From: VRUE01 sp963697805
GTDB taxonomy: Bacteria > Actinomycetota > Thermoleophilia > Solirubrobacterales > 70-9
NCBI GenBank assembly: GCA_963697805.1
Contig: CAVOPB010000002.1
Span: 1,054,001-1,118,000 of the forward strand
Length of the DNA: 64,000 nt
Direction: 5' to 3'
Position 1 is the stretch's first letter. Each line of letters opens with the position of its first letter. Positions 48,436 to 57,136 of this stretch are shown here, piece by piece. Position numbers and translations under genes: made by a program. The notes under the pieces were generated by a model. It did not search any database and was not told where the DNA came from. It was given only the letters and a program-made list of their open reading frames with translations.

Positions 48436-49716
48436 ATGAGTGAGCTTCCCGAGAACATCCAGAGCGCGCCGCTCGCCGACGTCGACCCGGAGATCGCCGC
48501 CGTTCTCGATGCCGAGCTGCGCCGCCAGCAGGGGACCCTGGAGATGATCGCCTCCGAGAACTTCGTCCCCCGGTCCGTGCTCGAAGCGGTCGGGTCGGTG
48601 CTGACCAACAAGTACGCCGAGGGCTACCCCGGGCGCCGCTACTACGGCGGCTGCGAGGAGGTCGACGTCGCCGAGCAGCTGGCGATCGACCGCGCCAAGG
48701 AGCTGTTCGGGGCCGAGCACGCCAACGTCCAGGCGCACGCCGGGGCCCAGGCGAACAACGCCGCCTACATGGCGCTGATCCAGCCCGGCGACACGATCAT
48801 GGGAATGGCCCTCGACCATGGCGGCCACCTGACCCATGGGATGAAACTGAACGTCTCGGGGAAGCTCTACGAGGTCGTCGCCTACCACGTCAGCCGCAAT
48901 GACCTTCGGGTCGACATGGCCGAGATCGAGCAGCTCGCCGAGGAGCATCGGCCGAAGGTGATCGTCGCCGGCTGGTCGGCCTACCCGCGGCATCTCGACT
49001 TCGCGGCTTTCCGCGAGATCGCCGACAAGGTAGGGGCGAAGCTGATGGTCGACATGGCCCACTTCGCGGGGCTGGTCGCCGCTGGCGAGCACCCGAGCCC
49101 GGTCCCGCACGCCGACGTCGTCACGACGACCATCCACAAGACGCTCTGCGGGCCCCGGAGCGGCATGATCCTCTGCCGCGAGGAGCACGCCGCGGCGATC
49201 GACAAAGCGATCTTCCCCGGGCAGCAGGGTGGGCCGCTGATGCACACGATCGCGGCCAAGGCCGTCGCGATGCGGATCGCCGCGACCGAGCCCTTCCGGG
49301 CCCGGCAGCGGCAGACGATCGCCAACGCCCGGGCGCTGGCGGCCGGGCTTCAGGAGGCAGGCGTCCCGGTTCTCACCGGCGGCACCGACGTCCACCTGAT
49401 CCTCGTCGACCTGACGCCGTCCGGCCTCGACGGCAAGACGGCGGAGAATCGGCTCGAGGAGGTCGGGATCACCGTCAACCGCAACGCGATCCCGTTCGAC
49501 GAGCGCCCGCCGATGAATCCCTCCGGTCTGCGGATCGGCACCCCGGCGCTGACGACCCGCGGCCTGCTCGAGGACGACATGCGCGAGATCGCCTCCGTCA
49601 TCGCCACCGCCCTGGGCCCCGAATTCGAGAGCGAGAAAAGCGCTCTCACGGACCGCACAGCTGCCCTGATGGACCAATACCCCCTGTACTCCCAATTAGC
49701 GAGCGTCACAGCCTGA
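48436..49716 (+). CDS. glyA: serine hydroxymethyltransferase
   Basis: This PLP enzyme converts serine and tetrahydrofolate to glycine and methylene-tetrahydrofolate. The 426-aa sequence has EMIASENFVPRSVLEAVGS, YAEGYPGRRYYGGCE, NVQAHAGAQANNAAYMALI, HLTHGMKLNVSGK, the PLP lysine in TTTIHKTLCGPRSG (about K235) and GTPALTTRGLLEDDM. The final residues LASVTA and stop lie at the start of the 93-bp tandem repeat at 49698. Confidence 0.97.
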   Translation: MSELPENIQSAPLADVDPEIAAVLDAELRRQQGTLEMIASENFVPRSVLEAVGSVLTNKYAEGYPGRRYYGGCEEVDVAEQLAIDRAKELFGAEHANVQAHAGAQANNAAYMALIQPGDTIMGMALDHGGHLTHGMKLNVSGKLYEVVAYHVSRNDLRVDMAEIEQLAEEHRPKVIVAGWSAYPRHLDFAAFREIADKVGAKLMVDMAHFAGLVAAGEHPSPVPHADVVTTTIHKTLCGPRSGMILCREEHAAAIDKAIFPGQQGGPLMHTIAAKAVAMRIAATEPFRARQRQTIANARALAAGLQEAGVPVLTGGTDVHLILVDLTPSGLDGKTAENRLEEVGITVNRNAIPFDERPPMNPSGLRIGTPALTTRGLLEDDMREIASVIATALGPEFESEKSALTDRTAALMDQYPLYSQLASVTA

Positions 49717-49883
49717 TTTCCGCGAGCGGCGCTGATGCGACAGATAGCCGCCGCCCCCGGACGCGAAGCGGAGGAGGCGGTGGTTTGATCAGCGAGCATC
49801 ACTATCTGATTCTCTGCGAGCGGCGCCGATATGGCGATTGCCGCCGCCCGCGGACGCGAAGCGGAGCAGGCGGCGGATGATGC
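49698..49883 (+). repeat. two tandem copies of a 93-bp intergenic repeat carrying mini-ORFs
   Basis: Copy 1 starts AGCGAGCGTCACAGCCTGAT (49698) and copy 2 AGCGAGCATCACTATCTGAT (49791). Both continue GCGAGCGGCGC, then GCCGCCGCCC and CGGACGCGAAGCGGAG. An ORF ATG 49735-TGA 49788 (MRQIAAAPGREAEEAVV) overlaps a TTG ORF 49785-49880. The stop of that ORF overlaps ATG 49877 of the next gene. The chain of TTGA and ATGA junctions would carry ribosomes across the gap. Confidence 0.65.
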
Positions 49884-50929
49884 GTATCTGGGTCGACATG
49901 TCCGCACCCGCCCACGTGCTGGTGCTCAGGCCGATCATCGACCGCCTGCACGCGCAGGGACACACGGTCGAAATCACCTCGCGCGACTACGCCCAGACCC
50001 AGGCGCTGCTCGACCTGCACGGGATGCCGCACACGGCGATCGGCCGCCACGGCGGGGCCTCGCGGGTTCGCAAGGCCTACCGGCTCGGAGCGCGGACGGC
50101 GGGGATGATCGGTTTCGGCCGCGGCCGCTCCTTCGACCTGGCGCTCGCCCACGGCTCCAACGACCTCGCGATCGCCGCTCGAGCGCTCGGCATCCCCGAG
50201 GCGAACATGCACGACTACGAGTACGCCGTCACCCAGCACCACATCGGCTGCCGGCTCGCGAAGCGGGTGATGTTCCCGGAGTCGGTCCCACCCGAGCGGC
50301 TGCGCCGGTTCGGGGTCGGCCCCGACAAGCTCTTCCCCTATCCCGGGATCAAGGAGGAGTACTACCTCTTCGACTTCGAGCCCGACCCCGGTGCGATGGA
50401 GCGGCTCTCGGTCGACACCTCGCGGGTCGTGGTCGTTGTCCGGCCGCCGCCCGACGTCTCGCTCTACCACCGCAAGTCGAACCCGCTATTCCCGAAAGTC
50501 CTGACCAGGCTCGGCCAGGACGACGAGGTCCACGCGATCGTCATGCCCCGCACCCAGACCCAGCGTGAGTTCATCGAGACGATGGAGCTGCCGTCGCTGA
50601 TCGTCCCCCCCGGCGCGGTCGAGGCCCAGAGCCTGATCGCCCAGGCGGACCTGGTCGTCTCGGCGGGAGGGACGATGAACCGTGAGGCGGCCGCCCTCGG
50701 CACCCCCGTCTACACCACCTACGGCGGCCGGCTCGGTGGGGTCGACGAAGAGCTGATCCGCTCCGGACGGCTGCGGCCGCTGACCGACCCCCGCGCGTTA
50801 CCGCTCGAAAAGCGCTCCGCAGGAGCGACTCCGACGAGGAGGGACCCCGCCTTCCTCGTCGAGAGGATCCTCGGCACCGTCGGAGACTCGCCATCGCACG
50901 GAGAGCGACACCACGCCCTGACCTCCTAG
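49877..50929 (+). CDS. DUF354 family protein (GT-B-like, envelope polysaccharide)
   Basis: The 350-aa protein has MRIWVDMSAPAHVLVLRPII at the start, HGSNDLAIAARALGIPEANMHDYEYAVTQHHI in the middle, and SLIAQADLVVSAGGTMNREAAALGTPVYTTYGG near the end. These are typical of DUF354, which resembles UDP-GlcNAc epimerase/glycosyltransferase GT-B folds. I chose ATG 49877; the earlier in-frame ATG at 49838 would translate repeat sequence. Neighbouring sugar-transferase genes suggest a role in surface glycan synthesis. Confidence 0.85.
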   Translation: MMRIWVDMSAPAHVLVLRPIIDRLHAQGHTVEITSRDYAQTQALLDLHGMPHTAIGRHGGASRVRKAYRLGARTAGMIGFGRGRSFDLALAHGSNDLAIAARALGIPEANMHDYEYAVTQHHIGCRLAKRVMFPESVPPERLRRFGVGPDKLFPYPGIKEEYYLFDFEPDPGAMERLSVDTSRVVVVVRPPPDVSLYHRKSNPLFPKVLTRLGQDDEVHAIVMPRTQTQREFIETMELPSLIVPPGAVEAQSLIAQADLVVSAGGTMNREAAALGTPVYTTYGGRLGGVDEELIRSGRLRPLTDPRALPLEKRSAGATPTRRDPAFLVERILGTVGDSPSHGERHHALTS

Positions 50930-51054
50930 GCGAGTCCGAGGAGACCCGGGCCAGGCTGCAGCACTTCATCGACCTCGCGGGCGACGGAGAGTCGCGCCCG
51001 ATCGACTCGGTCCTGCGGGCTCTCGACGTCCTGATTTCGGCCGCCGCCCTGGTC

Positions 51055-51594
51055 GTGCTGGCGCCGCTCCTGGGGCTGACTGCGGCCGCGATTTTCGTCT
51101 CCTCCGGCCGGCCGGTCCTCTACCGGGGGGCCCGGGTGGGCCGCGCCGGGCAGCTGTTCTGGATGTACAAGTTCCGCACCCTTGCCCCGGACGCCGAATC
51201 GCGGCTCGGCCCCTACCTCGGCGAGGAGCTCTCGCGGCGGACCGAGGAAGAGGTGACCAGGATCGGCCGCGCGCTGCGCAAGATCCACCTTGACGAGGTG
51301 CCGCAGCTCTGGAATGTCCTGCGCGGCGATATGGCGATCGTGGGGCCGCGGCCGATCCGCCCCGCCTTCTTCACCGAGCTCTGCGAGGAGATCCCCCAGT
51401 ACTGGCAGCGCCTCGTCGTCAGGCCCGGGGTGACCGGCTTCGCCCAGACCCGCGTCACCCGCGAGGAGTCGTGGGCGAACAAGCTCGCCCACGACATGGA
51501 GTACATCGCCGACCGCTCCGTGCCGCTTTACTTCAGCGTCCTCTTCGCGACCGTCACCAAGGTCGCCGGACGCGGCCCCGCCGCCCCTGCCTAG
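51055..51594 (+). CDS. bacterial sugar transferase (WcaJ/PglC type), true start upstream and non-canonical
   Basis: A monotopic membrane phosphoglycosyl transferase that loads the first sugar phosphate onto undecaprenyl phosphate. It has RPVLYRGARVGRAGQLFWMYKFRTL, KIHLDEVPQLWNVLRGDMAIVGPRP, YWQRLVVRPGVTGFAQ. The conserved membrane segment SVLRALDVLISAAALVVLAP lies upstream of GTG 51055 in the same open frame, so translation must start earlier. No ATG, GTG or TTG exists in that stretch; CTG 50956 (LQHFIDLAG) is a candidate. Confidence 0.82.
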   Translation: MLAPLLGLTAAAIFVSSGRPVLYRGARVGRAGQLFWMYKFRTLAPDAESRLGPYLGEELSRRTEEEVTRIGRALRKIHLDEVPQLWNVLRGDMAIVGPRPIRPAFFTELCEEIPQYWQRLVVRPGVTGFAQTRVTREESWANKLAHDMEYIADRSVPLYFSVLFATVTKVAGRGPAAPA

Positions 51595-51598
51595 CTCT

Positions 51599-51652
51599 CG
51601 GACGTGCCGGGAGTTAGGGGCCACTATGGGTACCTAACTCCCGGCACGTCCG
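51599..51652. repeat. perfect 20-bp palindrome before asnB
   Basis: CGGACGTGCCGGGAGTTAGG (51599-51618) and its exact complement (51633-51652) flank a 14-nt centre that itself has CCA/TGG pairing. It lies 4 bp after the sugar transferase stop. Its core AGTTAGGGGC matches that of the 19016 palindrome. There is no T-tract. Confidence 0.75.
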
Positions 51653-51686
51653 GTTGGCTCGGGCGCGACTGACAGACTGCCGCTGC

Positions 51687-53549
51687 ATGTGCGGCATCTG
51701 CGGGCTCGTGACCGCGGGCGGAGACCGCCCGGACCTCGACGTGGTGAGGCGGATGAGCAGCCGCCTCGTCCACCGCGGCCCCGACAGCGACGGCCTCCAC
51801 GCCGAGGGGCCGGTCGCGCTGGCGGCGAGGCGCCTCTCGATCATCGACCTCGAGGGCGGCACTCAACCGATCGCCAACGAGGACGGCAGCGTGGTCGTCG
51901 TCCAGAACGGCGAGATCTACAACTACCGCGAGCTGCGCCGGGAGCTGGAGCGCAGCGGCCACCGGTTCGCGACCGCCTCCGACACCGAGGTTCTGGTTCA
52001 CATGTACGAGGAGCACGGAGACGACTTCGTCGAGCGCCTGCGCGGGATGTTCGCGATCGCGGTCTGGGACTCACGCGCGTCGCGGCTGCTCCTCGTCCGC
52101 GATCGCTTCGGGATCAAGCCGCTTTTCTACCGCTTCGCGGACGGAGACCTGTCGTTTGCATCCGAGCTGAAGTCGATGCTCGAGCAGCCCGGGTTCTCGC
52201 GCAAGATCGACCCCCATGCCGTCGCCGCGTACCTCGCCTTCAACTCCGTGCCGGCGCCGATGACGATCTTTGCCGAGGCGCGCAAGCTACCGGCGGGGTC
52301 CACGCTCGCCTGGCGTGACGGTGAGATCAGCGTTCGCCGCTACGCCCGCCCGTGCCCGGCCCCCGCCGGCGAGGTCCGCGCCGGCCCCGCGGGCCAGCTC
52401 GCGGACGAGCTGCGCGAGACCCTCCGCGACTCCGTCCGCGCCCACCTGGTCGCGGACGTCCCGGTCGGCGTCCTGCTCTCGGGAGGGGTCGACTCGGCGG
52501 GGCTGACGGCTCTTGCCGCCGGGGAGTCCTCCGAGCCGGTCCGGACGTTCTCGATCGGGTTCGAGGAGGCGAGCTTCGACGAGCTCGAGCGCGCCCGCCT
52601 GGTCGCCGAGCGCTACCGGACCGACCACCACGAGCTGATCCTCCGCCCTGATGCCGCCGAGCTCCTGCCGAGCCTGGTCGAGGCCTTCGACGAGCCGTTC
52701 GGCGACTCCTCGGCGGTGCCGACCTACTTGGTCTCGAAGCTGGCCGCGGGCGAGGTCAAGGTCGCCCTCTCGGGCGAGGGAGGCGACGAGCTCTTCGGCG
52801 GCTACTACACCTATGTCGCCGACCTGCTGGCGCCGAAGGTGGCGCCGCTGACCGCGCTCGCCGCGCCGCTGGTCGAGGCGCTGCCGAGCTCCGACTCGAA
52901 GGTGAGCCTCGACTACAAAGCGAAGAAATTCGTCCGCGGGGCCCGGCTGCCGGCGCTCGAGCGCCACCACGCCTGGAAGGAGATCTTCCCGGCGCCGATG
53001 CGGTCCTCCCTCCTGAGCGGAGGGGGGACCGGCTGGGACCCGGTCGACCTGCTCCGCGAGCGCTATGCCGAGACCGAGGGCGCCGAGCCGCTCGCCCGCC
53101 TCCAGGACCTCGACCTCGGCATCTACATGGTCGACGATTTGCTGGTCAAGACCGACCGTTCGAGCATGGCCCACTCGCTCGAGCTGCGGGTCCCGTTCCT
53201 CGACCAACGGGTTGCCGAGTTCGCCCTCGGCCTCGCGACACCGCTCAAGGTCCGGGGCCTCGCCAAGAAGCGTCTTCTGCGGCGGGCGTTGGCACCGCTG
53301 GTGCCGGAGGAGATCGTCAGCGGGCCCAAGCAGGGGTTCTCGATCCCGCTCGCGGCCTGGCTGCGTGGCCCGCTCGAGCCGTTCGCTCGCGAGACCCTCT
53401 CGACCTCGACCCTGGAGCGGCAGGGCTGCCTCGACCCCGCCGTCGTCACCCCGATCCTCGACCGCCACTGCTCCGGCGAGGAGGACCTCAGCCGCCAGCT
53501 CTGGGGCCTGATGTCGTTCACACTCTGGTTCGATCGGTATGCCCGCTAG
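51687..53549 (+). CDS. asnB: asparagine synthase (glutamine-hydrolysing)
   Basis: The 620-aa protein starts MCGICGLVTAGG, the Cys being the glutaminase nucleophile after Met removal. The amidotransferase domain continues RLVHRGPDSDG, VQNGEIYNYRELR, DRFGIKPLFY. The synthetase domain has the ATP motif LLSGGVDSAGLTALAAG, ALSGEGGDELFGGYYTY and MVDDLLVKTDRSSMAHSLELRVPFLD. Such enzymes serve asparagine synthesis or amidation of envelope glycans. The surrounding sugar genes make the second possible. Confidence 0.93.
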   Translation: MCGICGLVTAGGDRPDLDVVRRMSSRLVHRGPDSDGLHAEGPVALAARRLSIIDLEGGTQPIANEDGSVVVVQNGEIYNYRELRRELERSGHRFATASDTEVLVHMYEEHGDDFVERLRGMFAIAVWDSRASRLLLVRDRFGIKPLFYRFADGDLSFASELKSMLEQPGFSRKIDPHAVAAYLAFNSVPAPMTIFAEARKLPAGSTLAWRDGEISVRRYARPCPAPAGEVRAGPAGQLADELRETLRDSVRAHLVADVPVGVLLSGGVDSAGLTALAAGESSEPVRTFSIGFEEASFDELERARLVAERYRTDHHELILRPDAAELLPSLVEAFDEPFGDSSAVPTYLVSKLAAGEVKVALSGEGGDELFGGYYTYVADLLAPKVAPLTALAAPLVEALPSSDSKVSLDYKAKKFVRGARLPALERHHAWKEIFPAPMRSSLLSGGGTGWDPVDLLRERYAETEGAEPLARLQDLDLGIYMVDDLLVKTDRSSMAHSLELRVPFLDQRVAEFALGLATPLKVRGLAKKRLLRRALAPLVPEEIVSGPKQGFSIPLAAWLRGPLEPFARETLSTSTLERQGCLDPAVVTPILDRHCSGEEDLSRQLWGLMSFTLWFDRYAR

Positions 53550-54813
53550 CCTCGACGCGCTCTTCGCATTCCTTCTCGCGGGCCTCCTCGCGCTGCTGCT
53601 GGTGCCGGTCACCGACCGGCTCGCACGGCGGGTCGGGGCGATCGACTACCCCAACGAACGTTCCCTGCACGCGGCGCCGACGCCGAAGCTCGGTGGGATC
53701 GCGATTCTCGTCGCGGTCCTCGTCACCGGCCTGATCTGGCTGCCCTGGGACGCCGAGACAAGGGCGATCCTGATCGGCGCCGTCCTGATCACCGCCGTCG
53801 GCTTTCTCGACGACGTCTATGACCTCGGCGCCGGCTGGAAGCTGCTCGGCCAGACGATCGCGGTGATCGTCCCCGTCACGGCGGGGGTCACGGTCGAAGG
53901 CTTCACCTTCCCCTTCCTCGGCGCGCTCGACCCCGGGTCGGTCGAGCTGATCGGCCTCCCCGGCTCCGGCTCGATCGACCTCGGCGACATCGGCACCGTG
54001 GTCGGAATCGTCGCCGTGATCAACGTCATCAACCTGATCGACGGCGTCGACGGCCTCGCCGCCGGGGTCTGCCTGATCTCGGGCGTGACCCTGGCGGTGA
54101 TCGCGCTCTCGCTCGAGCGCAACGCGGCCGGGGTGTTGGCGGCGCTCACCGCGGGGGCCTCGCTCGGCTTCCTCCGCCACGGCTTCCCGCCGGCGACGAC
54201 GTTCATGGGCGACACCGGCTCGAACCTGCTCGGCTTCCTGTTGGGGGTGGTCGCGATCCAGGGAGCGCTGAAGACGAACGCGGTGATCGCGCTGTTCCTA
54301 CCGCTGATCATCCTCGCGGTGCCGATCCTCGACACCGGGTTCGTCGTCGCCAAGCGGCTCAAATACCGGCGGCCGATCTACCGGGCCGACCGCTGGCATT
54401 TCCACCACCGGATGGCCGACATCGGGTTCTCGCAGCGGCGCACGCTCGCCTACCTCTACGGCTGGACCGTGGTGATGGCGGCGCTGGCGCTCGCCCTGCG
54501 CTTCGTCCCCTACAGCGATGACCACGGGAACTTCGACTTCTTCTGGAGCGCGGTGATGGTCTTCTTCGGCCTCCTCGCCCTCGCCGCGAGCGTCTATCTG
54601 GTCGAGGTCCTCGAGATCCTCAAGCTGCGCCAGGCGCGGCTGCGCCAGCTCGTCGGGCTGCGCCGCGATGCCGGCGGGCCGGTCCCCGAGCCGGATGCGG
54701 TCAACCGCGCGGTCGAACGCGAGCTCGAGACCGGGAACTTTCCGGCCATCGATCCCGAGACCGGCGAGTTCGAAGCCCTCGACCCGGACCCGACCCCCGG
54801 TCCGGGACGGTAG
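53539..54813 (+). CDS. wecA: undecaprenyl-phosphate sugar-1-phosphate transferase (WecA/TagO family)
   Basis: This polytopic membrane protein of 424 aa transfers GlcNAc-1-P or a similar sugar to undecaprenyl phosphate. Family motifs are PTPKLGGIAI, GFLDDVYDLG (Asp-rich), INLIDGVDGLAAG, FMGDTGSNLLGFLLG and RADRWHFHHRMADIGFSQR (HIHH-type). A cytoplasmic tail of about 60 residues after the last helix is acidic and unusual. It overlaps asnB by 11 bp. It precedes the ATP synthase operon, as in many actinobacteria. Confidence 0.9.
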   Translation: MPASLDALFAFLLAGLLALLLVPVTDRLARRVGAIDYPNERSLHAAPTPKLGGIAILVAVLVTGLIWLPWDAETRAILIGAVLITAVGFLDDVYDLGAGWKLLGQTIAVIVPVTAGVTVEGFTFPFLGALDPGSVELIGLPGSGSIDLGDIGTVVGIVAVINVINLIDGVDGLAAGVCLISGVTLAVIALSLERNAAGVLAALTAGASLGFLRHGFPPATTFMGDTGSNLLGFLLGVVAIQGALKTNAVIALFLPLIILAVPILDTGFVVAKRLKYRRPIYRADRWHFHHRMADIGFSQRRTLAYLYGWTVVMAALALALRFVPYSDDHGNFDFFWSAVMVFFGLLALAASVYLVEVLEILKLRQARLRQLVGLRRDAGGPVPEPDAVNRAVERELETGNFPAIDPETGEFEALDPDPTPGPGR

Positions 54814-54865
54814 TGGCAACCGTCACGAAATCGGCTCTAGAAAGCGGATAACGGCACCTTTCGGA

Positions 54866-54904
54866 TATAGTCGCCATTCCGCCCGTTCGTCCTGAGCCGG
54901 GCGG
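54866..54904 (+). promoter_or_regulatory. ATP synthase operon promoter with 5'-terminal hairpin
   Basis: TATAGT (54866-54871) is the best -10 box in the gap. A transcript starting 7 nt later would begin at the hairpin CCGCCCG (54879-54885) / CGGGCGG (54898-54904). The right arm, the only purine-rich stretch near ATG 54910, is followed by ATTTTATG. Confidence 0.45.
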
Positions 54905-54909
54905 ATTTT

Positions 54910-55287
54910 ATGTCTCCTCCCAAGCACGTCGACCTGATGGTCCTAGTAGCCGCGCTCGCGGTTTTTGTGCTTGCCGGTTGGCCGCTCCTCGGCTTCGCCG
55001 TCGCCGCCGCCGCATGGCTCGCGCAGCGCGGGATCCAGGTCCTCGCCGGGCGGCGAATCGCGACCGCCCTGGCGAATGGACAGCGCCAGAAGGCGATGGG
55101 GACGCTGGCCGCGTCGACCCTCGGCCGGGTCTGGCTGATGGTCACGGCGGCGCTCCTCGCCGGAATCGCCGACCGCGAAACGGGGCTGGCGGCAACGCTT
55201 CTTCTCCTCGTCCTCTTCACCGTCTCCTTCGCCGCCCAGGGGATCGCCTACCTGCTCGAGCCCGAAGGGGAGGAGGTGGCACGGTGA
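54910..55287 (+). CDS. AtpI-like small membrane protein
   Basis: The 125-aa protein has four probable membrane helices (LMVLVAALAVFVLAGWPLLG, VAAAAWLA, LMVTAALLAGIA, LLLLVLFTVSFAAQGIAYLL) and sits directly before atpB, where AtpI/Uncl is normally found. AtpI is thought to assist c-ring assembly or ion supply. Sequence conservation in the family is low, so the identity rests mainly on position and topology. The stop overlaps the atpB GTG (GTGA). Confidence 0.7.
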   Translation: MSPPKHVDLMVLVAALAVFVLAGWPLLGFAVAAAAWLAQRGIQVLAGRRIATALANGQRQKAMGTLAASTLGRVWLMVTAALLAGIADRETGLAATLLLLVLFTVSFAAQGIAYLLEPEGEEVAR

Positions 55288-56249
55288 GCGCCGGGACCGC
55301 GGCGGCGGCCGGACCGCCCACCGGGGAAAAGTCCGGTGGCCTCTCGACGAAAGCGAAAGTGCTGATCGGCCTCGGCGTCTATCTCGGGGGAGCGATCCTG
55401 CTGGGGCTGATCTTCGGCAGCGACGGGAAGAACGAAGCGTTCCAGCCCCAGAACGAGTTCAAACTCGAACCGTGGGTCTCTATCGAACTCGGCGGAATCG
55501 ACCTCAGCATCAACAAGGCCGTCTTCTACCTCCTGTTGGCCAGCGCGCTGACGATCGCGGCGATGACCTGGATCTCGAGACGGATGGCGCAGAAGCCGAA
55601 TCGGGTCCAGACCGCGGTCGAGGTCGCCTATGACCTGACCAAAAACAACATCACCGGCGGCAACCTCGACTCGAAGACCGCGATCCGCTGGTTCCCGTTC
55701 CTCGGCGCCCTCTTCTTCTTCATCTGGTTCTCGAACATGATCGGGTTCCTGCCGCTGCCGACCAACACCGAGCACACGGTCGACATCTTTGGCGTCGCGG
55801 TTCCGTCCTTCGCCCTCTACGCCGCCACCGCCAACCTCTCGATCCCCCTCGCCCTGACCCTCGTCGTCTGGGTCTCGTACCACGTCGAAGGGATCCGGGC
55901 CAAGGGCTTCTTCAAGTACCTGGCGAGCTGGCTGCCGCCCGGGCTCGAGGACATGAACCCGTTCGCGAAGGGGTTCATCTTCGTGATCGAGGCGATCTCC
56001 CACTTCGCCCGCCTGATCTCGCTCTCGGTGCGGCTCTTCGCCAACATTCTCGCCGGCCACCTGCTGCTGCTGTTCATGGGCGGCGGGCTGGCGGTCCTGC
56101 TCGGGATCGCCGCGCTCGGCGCCCTCACCTTCCCCCTCGCATTCTTCTTTTTCATCCTCGAGGTCGGGCTTATCGCCACCCTCCAGGCTTTTATCTTCTC
56201 GACCCTGACCGCGATCTACATCGGCGGAGCCGTTTCCGCCAGCCACTAG
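55284..56249 (+). CDS. atpB: F-type ATP synthase subunit a
   Basis: The 321-aa proton-channel subunit has the essential Arg in LISLSVRLFANILAGHLLLL, and ALYAATANLSIPLALTLVVW and GLIATLQAFIFSTLTAIYIGGA as family helices. GTG 55284 is preceded by GGGGAGGAGG. The N-terminal 30 residues are a polar extension before the first helix. Confidence 0.95.
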   Translation: MSAGTAAAAGPPTGEKSGGLSTKAKVLIGLGVYLGGAILLGLIFGSDGKNEAFQPQNEFKLEPWVSIELGGIDLSINKAVFYLLLASALTIAAMTWISRRMAQKPNRVQTAVEVAYDLTKNNITGGNLDSKTAIRWFPFLGALFFFIWFSNMIGFLPLPTNTEHTVDIFGVAVPSFALYAATANLSIPLALTLVVWVSYHVEGIRAKGFFKYLASWLPPGLEDMNPFAKGFIFVIEAISHFARLISLSVRLFANILAGHLLLLFMGGGLAVLLGIAALGALTFPLAFFFFILEVGLIATLQAFIFSTLTAIYIGGAVSASH

Positions 56250-56266
56250 AAAAGGAGAGCTGTTCA

Positions 56267-56533
56267 ATGGACCTGTCCCCAATTGCCGCCGCGATCTCAG
56301 ACGAAGGGATTGAATCGGCCGGCAAGGCGATCGCGCTCGGCGTCGGCGCCGGGCTCGGCTCGATCGGCGCCGGCATCGGCATCGGCTTCATCTTCGGCAA
56401 GGAGATCGAGTCAGTCGCCCGCCAGCCCGAGATGAAAGACGAGCTTCAGGCGATCCGCTGGCTCGGCTTCGCGCTGACCGAGGCGGTTGCCTTCTACACC
56501 TTCATCTTCGGCCTCATCGCCTTCTTCCTCTAG
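56267..56533 (+). CDS. atpE: F-type ATP synthase subunit c
   Basis: This 88-aa hairpin forms the rotor ring. It has a Gly-rich helix (GVGAGLGSIGAGIGIGFIFG), the loop ARQPE and helix 2 with the proton-carrying E72 (FALTEAVAFYTF). No sodium-binding signature is evident, so proton coupling is likely. An AAAGGAGAG ribosome site precedes the ATG. Confidence 0.97.
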   Translation: MDLSPIAAAISDEGIESAGKAIALGVGAGLGSIGAGIGIGFIFGKEIESVARQPEMKDELQAIRWLGFALTEAVAFYTFIFGLIAFFL

Positions 56534-56542
56534 GCCGGACAA

Positions 56543-57136
56543 GTGGAGCTCATCCTCGGTGAAATAACGGGCTTCCTGGTCTTCGCCGCCGAGGCGGCGG
56601 GCGGGGAGGAAGAAGGCGGCAGCTTCCTGGTCTCGCCCGGTCTCGGGTTGATGATCTGGACGCTGGTGCTGTTCCTGTTCACGATGTGGGTGCTGAGCAA
56701 GCTCGCGTTCCCGAAAATCCAGGAAGCGCTCGACAAACGCGCCAAGGTGATCGCCGAGTCGATTGAGGCGGCGGAACGTCAGCGCAAGGAGTCGGACGAG
56801 CTGCTCGAGGAGTACCGCGCGCGCCTCGCCGAGGCTCGTGAGCAGGCCGACGACATCATGGCCCGGGCCCGCAAGGCGGCCGAGACCGCGGAAGCGGAGG
56901 CGACCACCGCGGGCAAGGAGAAACGCGAGGAGCTGGTCGACCAGGCCAAGCGCGACATCGAAGCCGAGACCCGGCGCTCGCTGCAGCAGATCCGCAAGGA
57001 GGTCGCTGACCTGACCGTCCTCGCGACCGAGAAGGTGACGCGCAAGTCGCTCGACGCCGATGACCAGCGCCGCCTGGTCGAGGAGGCGCTGAGCGAGGTC
57101 GACTTCACCAGCCTCTCGGGGTCTGAGAGCAACTGA
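56543..57136 (+). CDS. atpF: F-type ATP synthase subunit b
   Basis: The 197-aa peripheral stalk subunit has one membrane helix (LGLMIWTLVLFLFTMWVLSKL, near 35-55), then a long Ala/Glu/Arg heptad coiled coil to about residue 170. The start is GTG 56543. Its stop overlaps the atpH start by 1 bp (TGATG). The N-terminal 30 residues before the helix are longer than in E. coli. Confidence 0.95.
   Translation: MELILGEITGFLVFAAEAAGGEEEGGSFLVSPGLGLMIWTLVLFLFTMWVLSKLAFPKIQEALDKRAKVIAESIEAAERQRKESDELLEEYRARLAEAREQADDIMARARKAAETAEAEATTAGKEKREELVDQAKRDIEAETRRSLQQIRKEVADLTVLATEKVTRKSLDADDQRRLVEEALSEVDFTSLSGSESN

Noticed and set aside
47575..49695. A 706-codon minus-strand open frame across glyA
   Set aside because: It is a shadow of glyA and of the lysyl-oxidase-like gene in another frame.
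49698..49883. CRISPR array
   Set aside because: Only two long, imperfect, directly adjacent units without unique spacers and no cas genes.
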